Below, piece after piece: positions 21,377-31,559 of a stretch of DNA of 64,000 nucleotides (position 1 is its first letter; each line of letters opens with the position of its first letter). The notes under the pieces were generated by a model. It was not told the DNA's origin. It ran no database searches and was given only the letters and a program-made list of their open reading frames with translations. A program made the position numbers and the translations under genes. Origin of the DNA: Spodoptera frugiperda (lineage: Eukaryota; Arthropoda; Insecta; Lepidoptera; Noctuidae); contig NC_064230.1 of NCBI RefSeq assembly GCF_023101765.2, positions 7,440,001 through 7,504,000 of the forward strand, written 5' to 3'.

Positions 21377-21423
21377 CGTTGTCTGCAACGTAAAAGGCAT
21401 AAAGGCCTGACGATAGGATTATA

Positions 21424-21528
21424 GAAGGGACAGGGTGGTTTTTAGTCAGTAAGAGCCTGACACTCCCTCTCGCCTCGCCCAAGACGAGAGAAGTCATTAG
21501 AGGACGGACTTTCCACCATAAAAATAGG
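21424..21528 (+). mobile_element. SINE-like family B, plus (right arm of an inverted pair)
   Basis: 'gtggtttttagtcagtaaga' to 'gagagaagtcattagaggac'. Confidence 0.65.
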
Positions 21529-21728
21529 CCTACAGCATTGTTTACATTCCGTAATACTGTTACCATGGTGGATATAGCACACGTATTAACTTGTATCTCC
21601 TCAAATAACATAATATCTACAAAATCTACTAATCCGTAGCCACGATAGTTGCTAGGGGACTGGACAGACGAGCTGCTAAGTTACTGAATAACTGCATACA
21701 GCTGTAACTACTGCGTGTAACCAATAGG

Positions 21729-21965
21729 GATGATGACGGGGTATGAAAATTAAAAATCTATTTAGTCCGTCAGTTAGGTAATGTAAAAATATTAGACACG
21801 TATTTTTTTTTTTTGTAACAATACTTAGATAAAACGAATCAAAGTTTAAGAGTGGGAGCAAATACGTCATTTCTACGTAAAAAATGTACCTAGAAGTGAC
21901 GTCACGCGATATTTCAAATCGATATATCTTCGAAAGTATTTGTTTCCGGAAGAAAATAAAAAAGT
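21729..21965 (-). repeat. Repeat family J, minus
   Basis: 'gatgatgacggggtatgaaa' to 'ttcgaaagtatttgtttccg'. The same sequence lies in reverse at 62343-62595. Confidence 0.7.
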
Positions 21966-22560
21966 ACGTGTCTAATATTTAAAAATAATCTACAAGATGG
22001 ACATTGAAACAAAAATTAGTCATCTAGGAGAATAGGGTATTCTCAATATTAGCATGATTTTTGGAGTTACGCCCCATATAAGTGAACAGATTCGGTCCTA
22101 CTGCATGATTCAACTGACGAAAAGTAGTCATTACATTGCATATCATCTTTATCAGTCCAAAAAAGTCAGATAGAAGCAACTAAATCGCTCACGACACCAG
22201 CAGAAATGTTGCCCGTCTAATTCTAACCTAAACACCAAGGACATAAGGTATCATATGGGATTTTTGGCGTACCCCGTTGATAACATAACCCCTATTTGTA
22301 TAGGCCTATATACTGATAATGCGGATTAGGTACATAGTAATCTGTATATAGGAAGGTTTTACGAAAATGCTCTTTGTTTTATGCTGATTAAGATCGGTTT
22401 TAGTTTGATAGGAGATGTTATAGTATTGTTGATAAACTGAGTTACTGTTATGAGACTTATGGTGGCGATAGAATAGAGTACGTTTGTTACCATCGTTGTT
22501 CTTCTTGTGGGTATTGTTCGGGCCTTTTCAATACTGTGGTATCGATTCTAGAAGTTAAGT
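21966..22560. other. Intronic stretch, nothing recognised
   Basis: No gene, RNA or repeat assigned. Confidence 0.35.
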
Positions 22561-22561
22561 A

Positions 22562-22735
22562 TGAGGGCGCTTTTCTACCAGAGATGTGCTATGTAGGTAT
22601 GCTATGAAGATGTAACAGCTAATGTGAAACTATGTGACCGTTTCCACTATTACTAAGCTATGTAGCTGTGCGAGGAAGATCCACAGCTCGAGTATGCAAT
22701 GTATCGATAGTAGGGAAGCCATCTATAGCACACAT
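22562..22735. mobile_element. MITE family E, partial
   Basis: 'gggcgcttttctaccagaga' to 'catctatagcacacatcctt'. About half of the element. Confidence 0.65.
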
Positions 22736-22739
22736 CCTT

Positions 22740-22952
22740 TCAAACTCAACCCAGTTTCCCAAGACACCGCCGAACTTCTTGACTCCGGGCTAATAAGGGT
22801 AATTTTTCACCTTTTTTGCCCGATGCGGGAAACGAAACCACGACATTTTGCACAGCAGCAGCAGTCCTAACCATTGGTCCAACCGTGCAGCTACTGACTT
22901 CTGTAGATCCTGGTGCACAGGAGTTACAAGTTTTGGGAGGTTATGGCAAAAT
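22740..22952 (-). mobile_element. tRNA-like SINE fragment plus family P tail
   Basis: On the minus strand 'gcacggttggaccaatggtt' looks like an A-box region and 'gtggtttcgtttcccgc' a B-box region. The adjoining 22905-22952 ('gtagatcctggtgcacagga') matches the family P tail in plus sense. Confidence 0.5.
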
Positions 22953-22999
22953 TTGTCCTAATAAAATAATATAATACTGACCATGTCAGTTTAAAAACT

Positions 23000-23405
23000 T
23001 GTACCAATAAAAAAAAGTTTCAAATAAAACAATAACTGGCAAAAAAATGGGTGTCATTTAACACCACTGCTTAGCTAAAAACTTGACACATCGCGAATTC
23101 ATTGTATAATCCTATTATGTAACCTAAGCTTGGTAAACAGATACTCTAGTCAGTGGTAGCGTCGTTTACTTATCGAGTTACATTTCCGGAATACGAACCA
23201 CCACGGGTTGAGAACGGTACGGTGATAGACGGACAAAAACTGTCAAGGACATGTAAATAGTAATTGCTTGAGTGGGTTAATGCGTTGTATAACAGCACCT
23301 TTTTGTTTAGAGAAGGGATTGGATGGCAAATTTGCGATTTAATACAGTAAAATATGGTTTGTTTGCTGCTAAGTACGTCTGCGCTGTTTTACAGGCTCTG
23401 CTCAG
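23000..23405. other. Intronic stretch, nothing recognised
   Basis: No gene or clear repeat. Confidence 0.35.
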
Positions 23406-23407
23406 GG

Positions 23408-23646
23408 GGCCTACTCTAATTCAACGAAAAACGAAGTTTCGTCCGAAACTTTGCAGATTGCATACTACAATTCTATTTATTGCGAACTTTTGTGAACAAA
23501 AATGAACGAATGAAATGAAGATAAATAAATAAGTTTTGATATGAAATTAAAAATAAAACGTTATTTCAAGTAATTCTATTAGTAAATCAATAAAACCTAC
23601 GGCCGAAGATTAAACGAAACTTCGCATTCGAGAACCGGAGTAGGCC
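23408..23646 (+). mobile_element. MITE family N, plus, reference copy
   Basis: Starts 'gcctactctaattcaacgaa' and ends 'cgagaaccggagtaggcc'. The very ends are inverted (GCCTACTC/GAGTAGGC). The internal 'aaacttcgcattcgagaacc' part is well conserved in three copies. Confidence 0.7.
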
Positions 23647-23689
23647 TCCTGATCCAATTGAGCATAGCGTGATGTTTTTTAGCTCCAAA

Positions 23690-23850
23690 GTCGAAGTCAA
23701 AGCATTTATTTCAATCAATCCTAAATTAGGCACTTTTTAAACATCAAATTTCTAAAATCAAAAATCTATACGTTGTAACATCTTACAAGAAGATTACCAG
23801 ACACTTATACAACTACATTTCAAAACTACAAATCCGAATCAATATTTTGG
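23690..23850 (+). repeat. Interspersed repeat family M
   Basis: 'agtcaaagcatttatttcaa' and 'cctaaattaggcacttttta' are shared with 26860-27060, 44366-44462 and 47000-47425. Confidence 0.55.
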
Positions 23851-24126
23851 GTTAAAGAATGTCGTCCATTGAACAATCATTGAACTACCGAGAAGAACGA
23901 GTCAAAACAAGTAGGCATCACATCACAACATGCGTCTACGTTGTACGTGTAAACAGTAAACACGATACACCGGTCTCCCCCCTTCAAGGTTTGAAAACAA
24001 ATGATATGCGCCTGCTCACGCTCGCCCGGTATTCATGTTTACTAACAGCACGGACTGCTACCGCGTTGTTTCTCTTGCTACTCGGCTCCTAAGATGAAGT
24101 TTTATATCCTAAATTTCGTGCCTTAA

Positions 24127-24363
24127 GGCAGTTGTCCCACCAACGGCGAGTGAACGACTAACTATCGGCTATTTTCTCGCTCAAGAAACGTACAATAGAT
24201 ATACTTTCCGTGTAAACAAAAGAGATGCATATACAAATAGTTGATCGCTGACTGTTCACACTGCCGGCGAGTGCTCGCTTCACTAGTTTGTTTTGTTTTG
24301 TTTCGTTTCACTAGTTCTAGCTCTACTCGTTACTCGTTCATCGTTGCCGGTGGGACAACTGCC
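24127..24363. mobile_element. MITE, 237 bp, possible PIF/Harbinger type
   Basis: Ends GGCAGTTGTCCCACC and GGTGGGACAACTGCC are perfect inverted repeats, followed inward by a partial match ('gagtgaacga'/'tcgttcatc'). Flanks are TTAA on the left and TTA on the right, which may be a 3-bp duplication. Only one copy was seen. Confidence 0.65.
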
Positions 24364-24382
24364 TTAGGCTTCGGCCATTCTG

Positions 24383-24488
24383 TCTCTGGCGGCGAGGCGA
24401 GAGGGTGTGTCAGACTCTTACTGAAATAAAAACCTGCTTTTCGAGCCGGAGCCCCGGTAAACCCGCTAGTAGTACGCAGCTCCGGAGA
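24383..24488 (-). mobile_element. SINE-like family B, minus, partial
   Basis: 'ggcgaggcgagagggtgtgt' to 'gcccggtaaa'-type head and 'acgcagctccgg'. It abuts a family P copy. Confidence 0.65.
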
Positions 24489-24690
24489 CATTCTGTCTCC
24501 AAATGTCGCCGAGGGAAGTGGAAACTGTAATTTTTTTTCTTCTCATTGCGGGATCCAAGACAATTATTCATGTCTCTGGGACGGGCTGGACTGCAGTGTT
24601 CCGATGTTTTTATGGTTGTATCTACTGTAGATCCTGGTTTTACAGGAGGTCCAGCAGTACGGGAGGTTGTGGCGGGCTTGTCCCATAAAA
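24489..24690 (+). mobile_element. Repeat family P, plus
   Basis: 'ccgagggaagtggaaactgt', 'tctactgtagatcctggttt' and 'ggttgtggcgggcttgtccc'. Copies are at 25053-25262 (minus), 48788-49028 and, tail only, 52029-52122. Confidence 0.65.
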
Positions 24691-24696
24691 AAGCCT

Positions 24697-24835
24697 AAAT
24701 ATAGTCTTTCTCGATAAATTTACTCTATCGAACGCGGAAAATAATATTTTTATTCGAATCTATAGCTATAGTTTCTGTGATTATAAAGTTCAACAAAACG
24801 AACTCTTCAGTGTTATAATATGCTCAAATATATTC
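24697..24835 (+). mobile_element. Degenerate RTE-like tail (family O2)
   Basis: 'cgaactcttcagtgttataa' matches the end of the copies at 48177 and 62037. Confidence 0.45.
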
Positions 24836-25052
24836 ATTCGCTTTGCATCATTGGCATCACACTTGTGGAATTTAGGAAACTTCTTTCGGATAGGTTGTGA
24901 TCCTGTACAAATAAATATCGGGACAAAAAATGGGCAATGTTACTACCTGAAAAGTTAACTTGCCAATGAGGTTAGAAGCTTTGGCTGAGGGTCAGTTTTT
25001 TTAACATATTCATAGCAAAAAAACTTAAAGTCAAATCTTCACGCATCTTTTT

Positions 25053-25262
25053 TTTGAGCCTACTCGCCACTACCTCTCGAACCGCTACAATTTTAAGGAT
25101 CTACAGTAGATGCAACCATGAAAACACCGGAACATTGAAGTCCAACGTCCCAGGGACATGAATGTCTGACTTGGATTCCGTAATGAAATATCAGAAGATA
25201 TTATTAGAGGAGAAGAAAGAAAACGAAAACGATAGCTTCCGTTTCCCTCGGTGAATTTAACA
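25053..25262 (-). mobile_element. Repeat family P, minus
   Basis: 'ggatctacagtagatgcaac' to 'cttccgtttccctcggtgaa'. Confidence 0.65.
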
Positions 25263-25540
25263 GGACATAGAATGACTTAATACTAAAAGACACAAAAGAG
25301 ACTACACAACGAACTGAGAGTTAATCTATTTCTTTACATATCTTGTCATACTTTAAACACATACCAATTAAGAATACTCTACTCCTTAGCAGGCCCTAGG
25401 ATATCTCCTAGAGGGACCCCACCGATATTACAAGTATTATCCCTTATGTAATGGACTTTCAACATTATAAACTAACGATAAAGTTCAAAATGTATTTAAC
25501 ACAGTCGAGCTTGGTGTATTATATTGCCTTATAAGTTTTT
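25263..25540. other. Intronic stretch, nothing recognised
   Basis: No gene or repeat assigned. Confidence 0.3.
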
Positions 25541-25661
25541 AAACTGACACTAAATACGCAAACTAAACTGACAATAAAACGCTTGCAACAGTGCCGATAT
25601 ATTGGAAACTCATAGACATTGATAAACATGGTAAATATCCCGTCTTAAGTTCTAATGTTAT
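25541..25661 (+). mobile_element. MITE family S fragment
   Basis: 'cgcttgcaacagtgccgata' to 'cccgtcttaagttctaatgt' is one arm of the 14386 element. Confidence 0.6.
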
Positions 25662-25926
25662 GTTGCCTTGTTGGTTGTTTGTAAGTACGTTTGTATGTAT
25701 GTATGTATGAGTCACGAAGTTATCTTGGAAACCGGTTGGCGTCCTTGAAATACCGTTGTCGTTTTAAAGGGCTTTTAGAGAAAGTTAATTTTGTTGTTGT
25801 TTAGTGTAGTAGAGGTTTACTGTTGCATTTAGAGTTTTGGAAGTAGATGCGTGATTGTTTAGAGATATTATTAATAGAGGGAATTGTGGAATTATGGTCT
25901 AAAGTTTGTTTTTTGAGGCACAGCTT

Positions 25927-26190
25927 CTTTAGGACGCTTTTCCACCAAAGATGTGGTTCACTATGTTGGGGTGGATGTGTTTGGCTTCCACCAATCATAT
26001 TCATTGGTACACATAGCTTAGCATTAGTTGAAACAGACTCTGCTAAGCTATGTTTTTTTGTGGAAAGTGGGGTGCTATTGATGTGTGCTATGGTTGGCTT
26101 CCCTATCGATACTTCGCATACTCGAGCTGCGTATCTTCCTTGTGCAGCTACTTTGCACATCTTCATAGCACATCTTATGCGTAGGATTTA
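25927..26190. mobile_element. MITE family E, diverged
   Basis: 'gacgcttttccaccaaagat' through 'cgagctgcgtatcttccttg' to 'catagcacatcttatgcgta'. The right end is eroded. Confidence 0.65.
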
Positions 26191-26549
26191 ACGGGATCCC
26201 GGGGCTCTTCTCAAAAAAAAAGCTCAATAAGGATTGTTCGGGAAATGCCAGAAGTAAGAAAAACGTATTACCTATATATTATAAAGATTAAAAATAACAT
26301 CTTGTTATGAAGATTCACTTTTATCGTAGCTTTGTTTACAAATTGCATGCGCGTGCATTCTCCGTCGTGTCGTGTTGTGCATGCGGACCGGTTGCCGTCC
26401 TTGAGAGTGCATTAACGGTGCATACTGCATAGGTTGCATTCGGTAGCATACTGTATAGTCATTGATTGTATAGATATACCATAACTAGCTGATCTGGCAA
26501 CCTTCGTACGACCTCAAACATTTTTATCTCACTTTTCAAACGTTGCCTT

Positions 26550-26698
26550 TTTTTGAAGGGGCAAAATCATCCAATGACTTCTTCCGCCTTAGGCGAGGCG
26601 AGAGGGAGTGGCAGAGTTTTACTGACTAAAAACCACCCAGTTTCCTACTCCTGTTTGTCGAGCCGGAGCTGCGGTACCCGCTAGGTAGTCCGCAGCTC
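26550..26698 (-). mobile_element. SINE-like family B, minus, with flanking duplication
   Basis: Core 'aaaatcatccaatgacttct' to 'gctaggtagtccgcagctca'. A segment starting 'ataactagctg' with 'cctcaaacatttttt' lies on both sides (26471-26522 and 26708-26757), so the SINE sits between two diverged copies of another repeat. Confidence 0.7.
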
Positions 26699-26819
26699 AG
26701 GATCAGGACCATAACTAGCTGGCCCGGCAAACTTCTTACCGCCTCAAACATTTTTTTCCTGAATAATACTATGCTGAAAATCTGCATCAAAATTCGTTCA
26801 ACCAAACATACATACATTA

Positions 26820-27065
26820 TTACTATTTGTTACATACAAACGGGTTGAACTGAGAACCTCATTTTTGAAGTCAAAGTTGAATAATTTATTCCAATTAAAC
26901 CATAATATAGGAACTTTTGAAATGTCAACAAATAAAGAAATGAATAATAGTCTGTCAGTCTGTCCGTCAGTGATGCTAGATGCTCGTTCCAAAGTGCAGC
27001 TTCGAATGGAGAAGAACGAGCAAGAAACTCCATTCACATTGAGTGGCGCGACTTTCTATTCTAAA
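26820..27065 (+). repeat. Interspersed repeat family M, long copy
   Basis: 'aaacgggttgaactgagaac', 'ataatagtctgtcagtctgt' and 'gaacgagcaagaaactccat'. Short frames on both strands here are chance. Confidence 0.6.
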
Positions 27066-27317
27066 TATAATTTCACTATAAACATTGATCCGAGTATCTG
27101 ACGTCAATCTCCGTAATACGTAGCACTACACGTGGGTATGAAATCGTCTGATACGTTACCTACTACGTCAGCGAGGGTCAGCAGGAGTGTCATTGCGTCA
27201 GTTTACTCTAGTTATAGTACTAATGTCGTGTGCTAATCTAGATTCCTTACTGTTATTGACAATTTCTGTCAACTGCAAAGCAAATACAGCAAATTTTTTA
27301 TTTTACTTTTAATTTTT

Positions 27318-27420
27318 AGCCATGGTCGTTCCACTGCAAGGCAAAGGCCTCCCTACCCTCCTTCCACTCGTCTCTGTGCAGAGCTTTCTGCGGCCAATTC
27401 TTAGGTGTCAAATTCATCCC
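27318..27420 (-). pseudogene. Non-LTR retrotransposon ORF2 C-terminal stub, minus
   Basis: On the minus strand the frame reads KNWPQKALHRDEWKEGREAF, then ALQWNDHG and a stop. Upstream, MAGWDEFDT-like sequence is out of frame. It matches the plus-strand stub at 3148-3235. Confidence 0.7.
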
Positions 27421-27665
27421 GCCATCTCCTTAGCATAAGATTTTTTTTTAAGAATTTTTAGCCAATTAAAAAAACTGAGGTTTTCAGTTTGACCTTTATG
27501 TACGTTTGTATTCGATTATCTCTATTCCGACGCGGTTTTCAGCATAGTATTTTTCTTACTTCAGAGGTTTTAGGGATATTACTTGACTTGGATAAAAATG
27601 GATGCAGCAAAGAAAAAATACAAGGTGTTTTTTTTTTAAGTTATGTAATTAATCTAAAAAAAGCA

Positions 27666-27724
27666 ACGTCACACTTTTTATCCCCGAAGGGGTAGGCAAA
27701 GGTGCACATTACGGGCCGCGTAAA
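27666..27724 (-). mobile_element. SINE family C tail, minus
   Basis: 'tttatccccgaaggggtagg' then 'gtgcacattacgggccg'. The rest of the SINE is absent, and a hairpin MITE begins 5 bp later. Confidence 0.6.
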
Positions 27725-27728
27725 TGTC

Positions 27729-28070
27729 ATCCCACCCAAAACATAAATGTGAAAGGCTGCCAAGTTCGATAATATTGGAATGCTTCGCCTATAAAAGAAG
27801 TGAGATCTAAATAAGTACCAAGTTCCATACACAGACCTCAGTTAAAAATGATATAACAAGTTGGCAAGTTTTCACACACTTTGTTATAAACCTACTAAAC
27901 GCAATGAGTCAAGTATATAATTTTCTATTAAAACTTGCCAAGTTATATCATTTTTAAATGAGGTCTGTGTATGGAACTTGGTACTTATTTAGATCTCACT
28001 TCTTTTATAGGCGAAGCATTCCAATATTATCGAACTTGGCAGCCTTTCACATTTATGTTTTGGGTGGGAT
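27729..28070. mobile_element. Hairpin MITE, 342 bp, about 135-bp near-identical arms
   Basis: The left arm (27729 to about 27868, starting 'atcccacccaaaacataaat') is repeated in inverse at about 27933-28070 with very few differences, around a loop of about 65 bp. No clear target duplication is visible. A transcript would fold into a long, nearly perfect duplex. Confidence 0.85.
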
Positions 28071-28162
28071 TTCATTTATTTTTGTAAGGTTTATTAAATT
28101 TTCTTTTTTTTTCTTATTTTAATTTACTTTCACTAAATACAAACCTTCGTAAAGAATTTTAG

Positions 28163-28505
28163 GTCGGTACGACCATTGGAAGATATAGATATTTTTTTTG
28201 TTTTAGTTCCTTAGGGGTATGAATTTACACCTTCATTATTTTTAAAACCGACTCACACTTGGCCATTTTCAGATTTTTTCCTTTACCTTGACCCAAAGAC
28301 CTACCTCCATGCCAAATTTCAAGTCAATACGACCATTGGAAGTGGTCTAGGTTTTTGATGAGTGAGTGAGTGAGTGAGTGAGTCAGTCAGTCAGTGAGTG
28401 TATAGTAAAAATAGCGATTTTCTGACGTCAATATCTCAAGACCTACAATAGGTACATTAATGAAATTTTGTATTTTAGATAAGTAAGTAGATCTCGACAG
28501 ATACT
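28163..28505 (+). mobile_element. Retroelement-like repeat V with (GAGT)n microsatellite
   Basis: 'tacgaccattggaagatata' and 'tacgaccattggaagtggtc' occur 160 bp apart. The microsatellite 'gagtgagtgagtgagtgagt' is at 28361-28383, followed by 'cagtcagtcagtgagtg'. Non-coding. Confidence 0.55.
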
Positions 28506-28975
28506 AGAAATTTCATATGCGTAGATAAAATAGATTGTGAGTTATAGGTGGGTCGAACTTTGTCCGAAATGGTTCGTGTAATATAACCCACGGCCGGTGT
28601 GTCGGTTTTTTTGCTCGAACTTGGCGGACACACTGCCGTGTGTCTAGATTATTTGTTATACAATTACTTGCTGTTAGCTGTCTAGTTAGACCAACACAAA
28701 TGGGGCCAAGATTTTCAACTCGGCAAAGCAAACCCTCTATTTATAAGAGCTGTTAAGTCGTATCATCGTTGACAAATAAAAGGAAGCATTTCATTACCCA
28801 TATAACAAGTGAGCAAGCGCACGTTAGATTTACACGGTGACAGACTGACAGATGAATTGAATGGAGGTCAGACTTGCGAATCTGGGTGGCCAGATTTAGC
28901 CAGGCTCTTGACCTCACACGAGGATGGAGTCACGTAGGCAGATTCTTGAATCTGGCGCTGTTGACATGAAACAGA
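28506..28975. other. Intronic stretch, nothing firm
   Basis: A minus-strand frame (28513-28731) lacks recognisable motifs. A short inverted match CACGGCCGGTGTGTC/GGACACACTGCCGTG (about 28588-28640) hints at an eroded MITE. Confidence 0.35.
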
Positions 28976-28978
28976 CTT

Positions 28979-29336
28979 TTTATGGAAACGAGCAGACGTA
29001 TCACCTGGGGCTATACAACCTACATAGCTCCGTTCCTCTCGCACTGCTCAGTGATCGACCATTCTGACACAATTGTAATAGCAGACTAAAGCCCCTGATG
29101 GTAAGCAATCGCCACCGTCCATAGACACTTGAAATATCAGAGGCGTTACTATTGCGTTGCTGGTCTTTCGGGGTTTAGGAATTTAAGGGCCGATGGGGAA
29201 ACGGGAATTGAGAAGATTGGGAAGGGGAAAAACTCCGGTAACATCACTCACACAACGTAAGCGTTGTTTCTTCGTCGGTTTTCGGTGAGGCCGTGGTATC
29301 ACTCCATTCATTCCGAAGCATGGCTCTCCCACACTT
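28979..29336 (-). mobile_element. SINE family A, minus, interrupted by MITE H fragment
   Basis: Tail 'acgagcagacgtatcacct' is separated from 'tgatggtaagcaatcgccac' by the 89-bp insert at 29007-29095. The head is at 'attccgaagcatggctctcc'. Confidence 0.75.
29007..29095. mobile_element. MITE family H, internally deleted copy
   Basis: Starts GGGG and ends 'agcagactaaagcccc', with 'tgatcgaccattctgacaca' inside. The intact relative is at 53214-53720. It lies within the SINE A tail, at a T. Confidence 0.7.
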
Positions 29337-29339
29337 ATC

Positions 29340-29525
29340 CCACCCACTACCATGAAGCCCTTTGCTTCAAACTTCCAAGCTAAGGAGTGGAATTCTTTGC
29401 CGAAGTGTTTCCTGATGGGTATAACCTGGGTGTCTTCAAGGCCCGAGTGCATAGGTTGCTTTTGGGCAGACGTGTTTCATCGTAGGCCGCATCATTTCTT
29501 ACCACTGGTCAAGGTAGTGGATAGT
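29340..29525 (+). pseudogene. LINE ORF2 C-terminus, frameshifted
   Basis: After allowing for a frameshift near 29407 the frame reads [20 protein letters not shown] and then RR and a stop at about 29484, a typical jockey/R1-like LINE ending. It is followed by 'ggccgcatcatttcttacca'. A related copy is at 42752-42870. Confidence 0.65.
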
Positions 29526-29756
29526 AGCCAATTAAATAAAAAAAGGTATTCTTTAAAAAAAGGGCGGCTCCAATCGCTCCCTTTATAAAAAAGAATGTAC
29601 TGCGTTATTGTATCACCTGCCTACCACCTGCATACTAGTGTAATTCTACTAAATGCGAAAGTTGTGGGTTTGTTTATTTCTCCTTTACGTCAAAACGGCT
29701 GAAGGGATCAAGATGCAATTTAGAACAGAGCTAGAATATGGTCTGGAATAACACGA

Positions 29757-29905
29757 AAATTTATCGAGCTGCGCATCTTCCTCGCATTTTGCGGCGTCGC
29801 ATCTTCATCGCACAGCTACATAGCTTAGTATCAGTGTAAACGGTCACATAGTTTCACACCTTAGCATCGCATCTTCGTATCATACCTACTTTACACATCT
29901 TCTGA
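29757..29905. mobile_element. MITE family E fragment
   Basis: 'tcgagctgcgcatcttcctc' and 'tagcttagtatcagtgtaaa' match the right half of family E. Confidence 0.6.
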
Positions 29906-30100
29906 TGTGCAAAAATGCACCCTGTCTTTCCCTTTCGCCTCACCGCACCCAGGACTGGAGGAGTAACTCGATAATTTTCACTCCATAAAAAACAAAATTG
30001 AATAAGAATATCCCAAAACCCAATACCACATCCCATCCTGGAAATCAAATACCTCTTGCTCAATCAAGCGACATAGTTTAGGTACAACAGAAAAAACAAA

Positions 30101-30486
30101 CTGACTGCTTCGTCGGTCGAGTGGTCGCAAGTGCGACTGCCGGATAATTTCTCAGTAGTAGCACGGAGCTGGAATTGTGCCCAATATGTGGCAAAAGGCT
30201 CACCCCATATTACATGGGACTTAAAAATCAAATGGTGAAAAGTTTATCGCCAACACTTAACTTCGGCTCTTATAATAGAGTCGAAGGCGCATCTGGCTGG
30301 TAGGAAGTTGGGCATCCTATGGAGGGTGAGACGGTACCAAACGCAGGTTCGGTCCTGTATGGAGTACTAATACTCAAAGTAACTAAACTAAAAAACAAAT
30401 AAAAAGTGTGTGTACATTGTATAGCAGCATTACGTGCCGTAATGTGCACCTCTGTCTACCCCGTCGGGGATAAAAGGTGTGACGTT
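30101..30486 (+). mobile_element. tRNA-derived SINE family C, plus, with 165-bp insert
   Basis: The head 'gtcggtcgagtggtcgcaag' and body to 'aaatggtgaaaag' (30240) are separated from the tail ('gtgtgtacattgtatagcag', from about 30407) by an insert that holds 'ggttcggtcctgtatggag'. The B box in the head is lost. Confidence 0.7.
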
Positions 30487-30495
30487 AAATGATAA

Positions 30496-30642
30496 AATGA
30501 TTAATGATATTTATTTTGCAAATAGGTTACAATGTAACTCTTATACACGTCAATCTCTTAAATAGCTAGATGAGGCCGGCATTTCCTATCGGACTACTTT
30601 GAGAAGAAATTCCGAAACAAACTCAGAGGTCAGACAAAATCA
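30496..30642 (-). mobile_element. LINE-tail family W, minus
   Basis: 'aaatgataaaatgattaatg' to 'aacaaactcagaggtcag', reverse of 41698-41882 and 50280-50596. Confidence 0.6.
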
Positions 30643-30658
30643 ATTACCTAAATATTCA

Positions 30659-30967
30659 AGTGTGGGAGAGCCATGCTTCGGCACGAATGGGTCGGCTCGA
30701 CCGGAGTGATGCCACGGCCTTACAGAAAACCGACGTTAAACAACGCTTGCGTTGTGTTTCGTTGTGTGAGTGAGGTTACCGGTGGCCCAATTACCCCTTC
30801 CGAATCTTCCCAATCCCCAATGAAGACCCTTAAATTCCTAACTCCCAAAAAGCCGGCAACGCACTTGTAACGCCGCTGATGTTTCAAGTGTCCATGGGCG
30901 GCGGCGATTGCTTACCATCAGGTAATACGTCTGCTCGATTACCGGCGTGTTTCATAAAAAAAAAAGA
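30659..30967 (+). mobile_element. SINE family A, plus, near full length
   Basis: 'gtgtgggagagccatgcttc' to 'gtttcataaaaaaaaaaag'. One of the best-preserved copies. Confidence 0.8.
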
Positions 30968-31187
30968 TGTCGAAGAATCGGTTGACGTGTCGTGAGAAAG
31001 ATGAAGTATTCACAAACATTTCTACGGAGATCCGGTCAATGTGTCTACTGCCAATATATCACGTAGGCACACGAACTTCGCAGTAAAGCAATCGGGTCAC
31101 AAGTAATTGTCCAGTTCAGATCACCTGATGGTACGCGAGATGTGTCTCACGTATGTCTGGCTACATGATAGAGAGTTTTACATTTTA

Positions 31188-31243
31188 ATTATTATGTTAT
31201 CGGCTTACTCACGTAACTGTTTGATGAGGAACTCGACTAGTTT
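31188..31243 (+). mobile_element. MITE family I half copy
   Basis: 'attattatgttatcggctta' and 'gatgaggaactcgactagtt'. The second half is missing. Confidence 0.6.
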
Positions 31244-31386
31244 TAGGGTGGGGTCGTATTTCTCAGGGTCAGAGTGAATATGTACTTTCTAAGTCTGTGT
31301 GCTCCATCCTCGGCCACATCTTCGCTTTGCCGTTCTGGCAGTAAGCGGGTTGGTGGGCAAAGGCAGACTTATCACCGCTAAAACTG

Positions 31387-31550
31387 ATCCGGAGCTGCGG
31401 ACTACCTAACGGGTTTACCAGGGCTCCGGTTCGAAAAGCAGGAGTAGGAACGGGGTGGTTTTTAGTCAGTAAGAGTCTGACACTCCCTCTCGCCTCGCCC
31501 AGGGCGAGAAAAGTCATTGGATGATTTTCCCCCTCAAAAAAAAAAAAAAA
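31387..31550 (+). mobile_element. SINE-like family B, plus, well preserved
   Basis: 'gatccggagctgcggactac' to 'tggatgattttccccctc' and poly(A). Confidence 0.75.
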
Positions 31551-31559
31551 TCACCGCAA

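Noticed and set aside
21026..21424. 132-codon plus frame
   Set aside because: It runs through a family K piece, SINE C and SINE B in turn, so it is a chance frame across repeats.
25801..26191. Overlapping frames of 114 and 121 codons on opposite strands
   Set aside because: Both lie mostly in a family E MITE. The same peptides recur at other E copies (11917, 40068, 50927).
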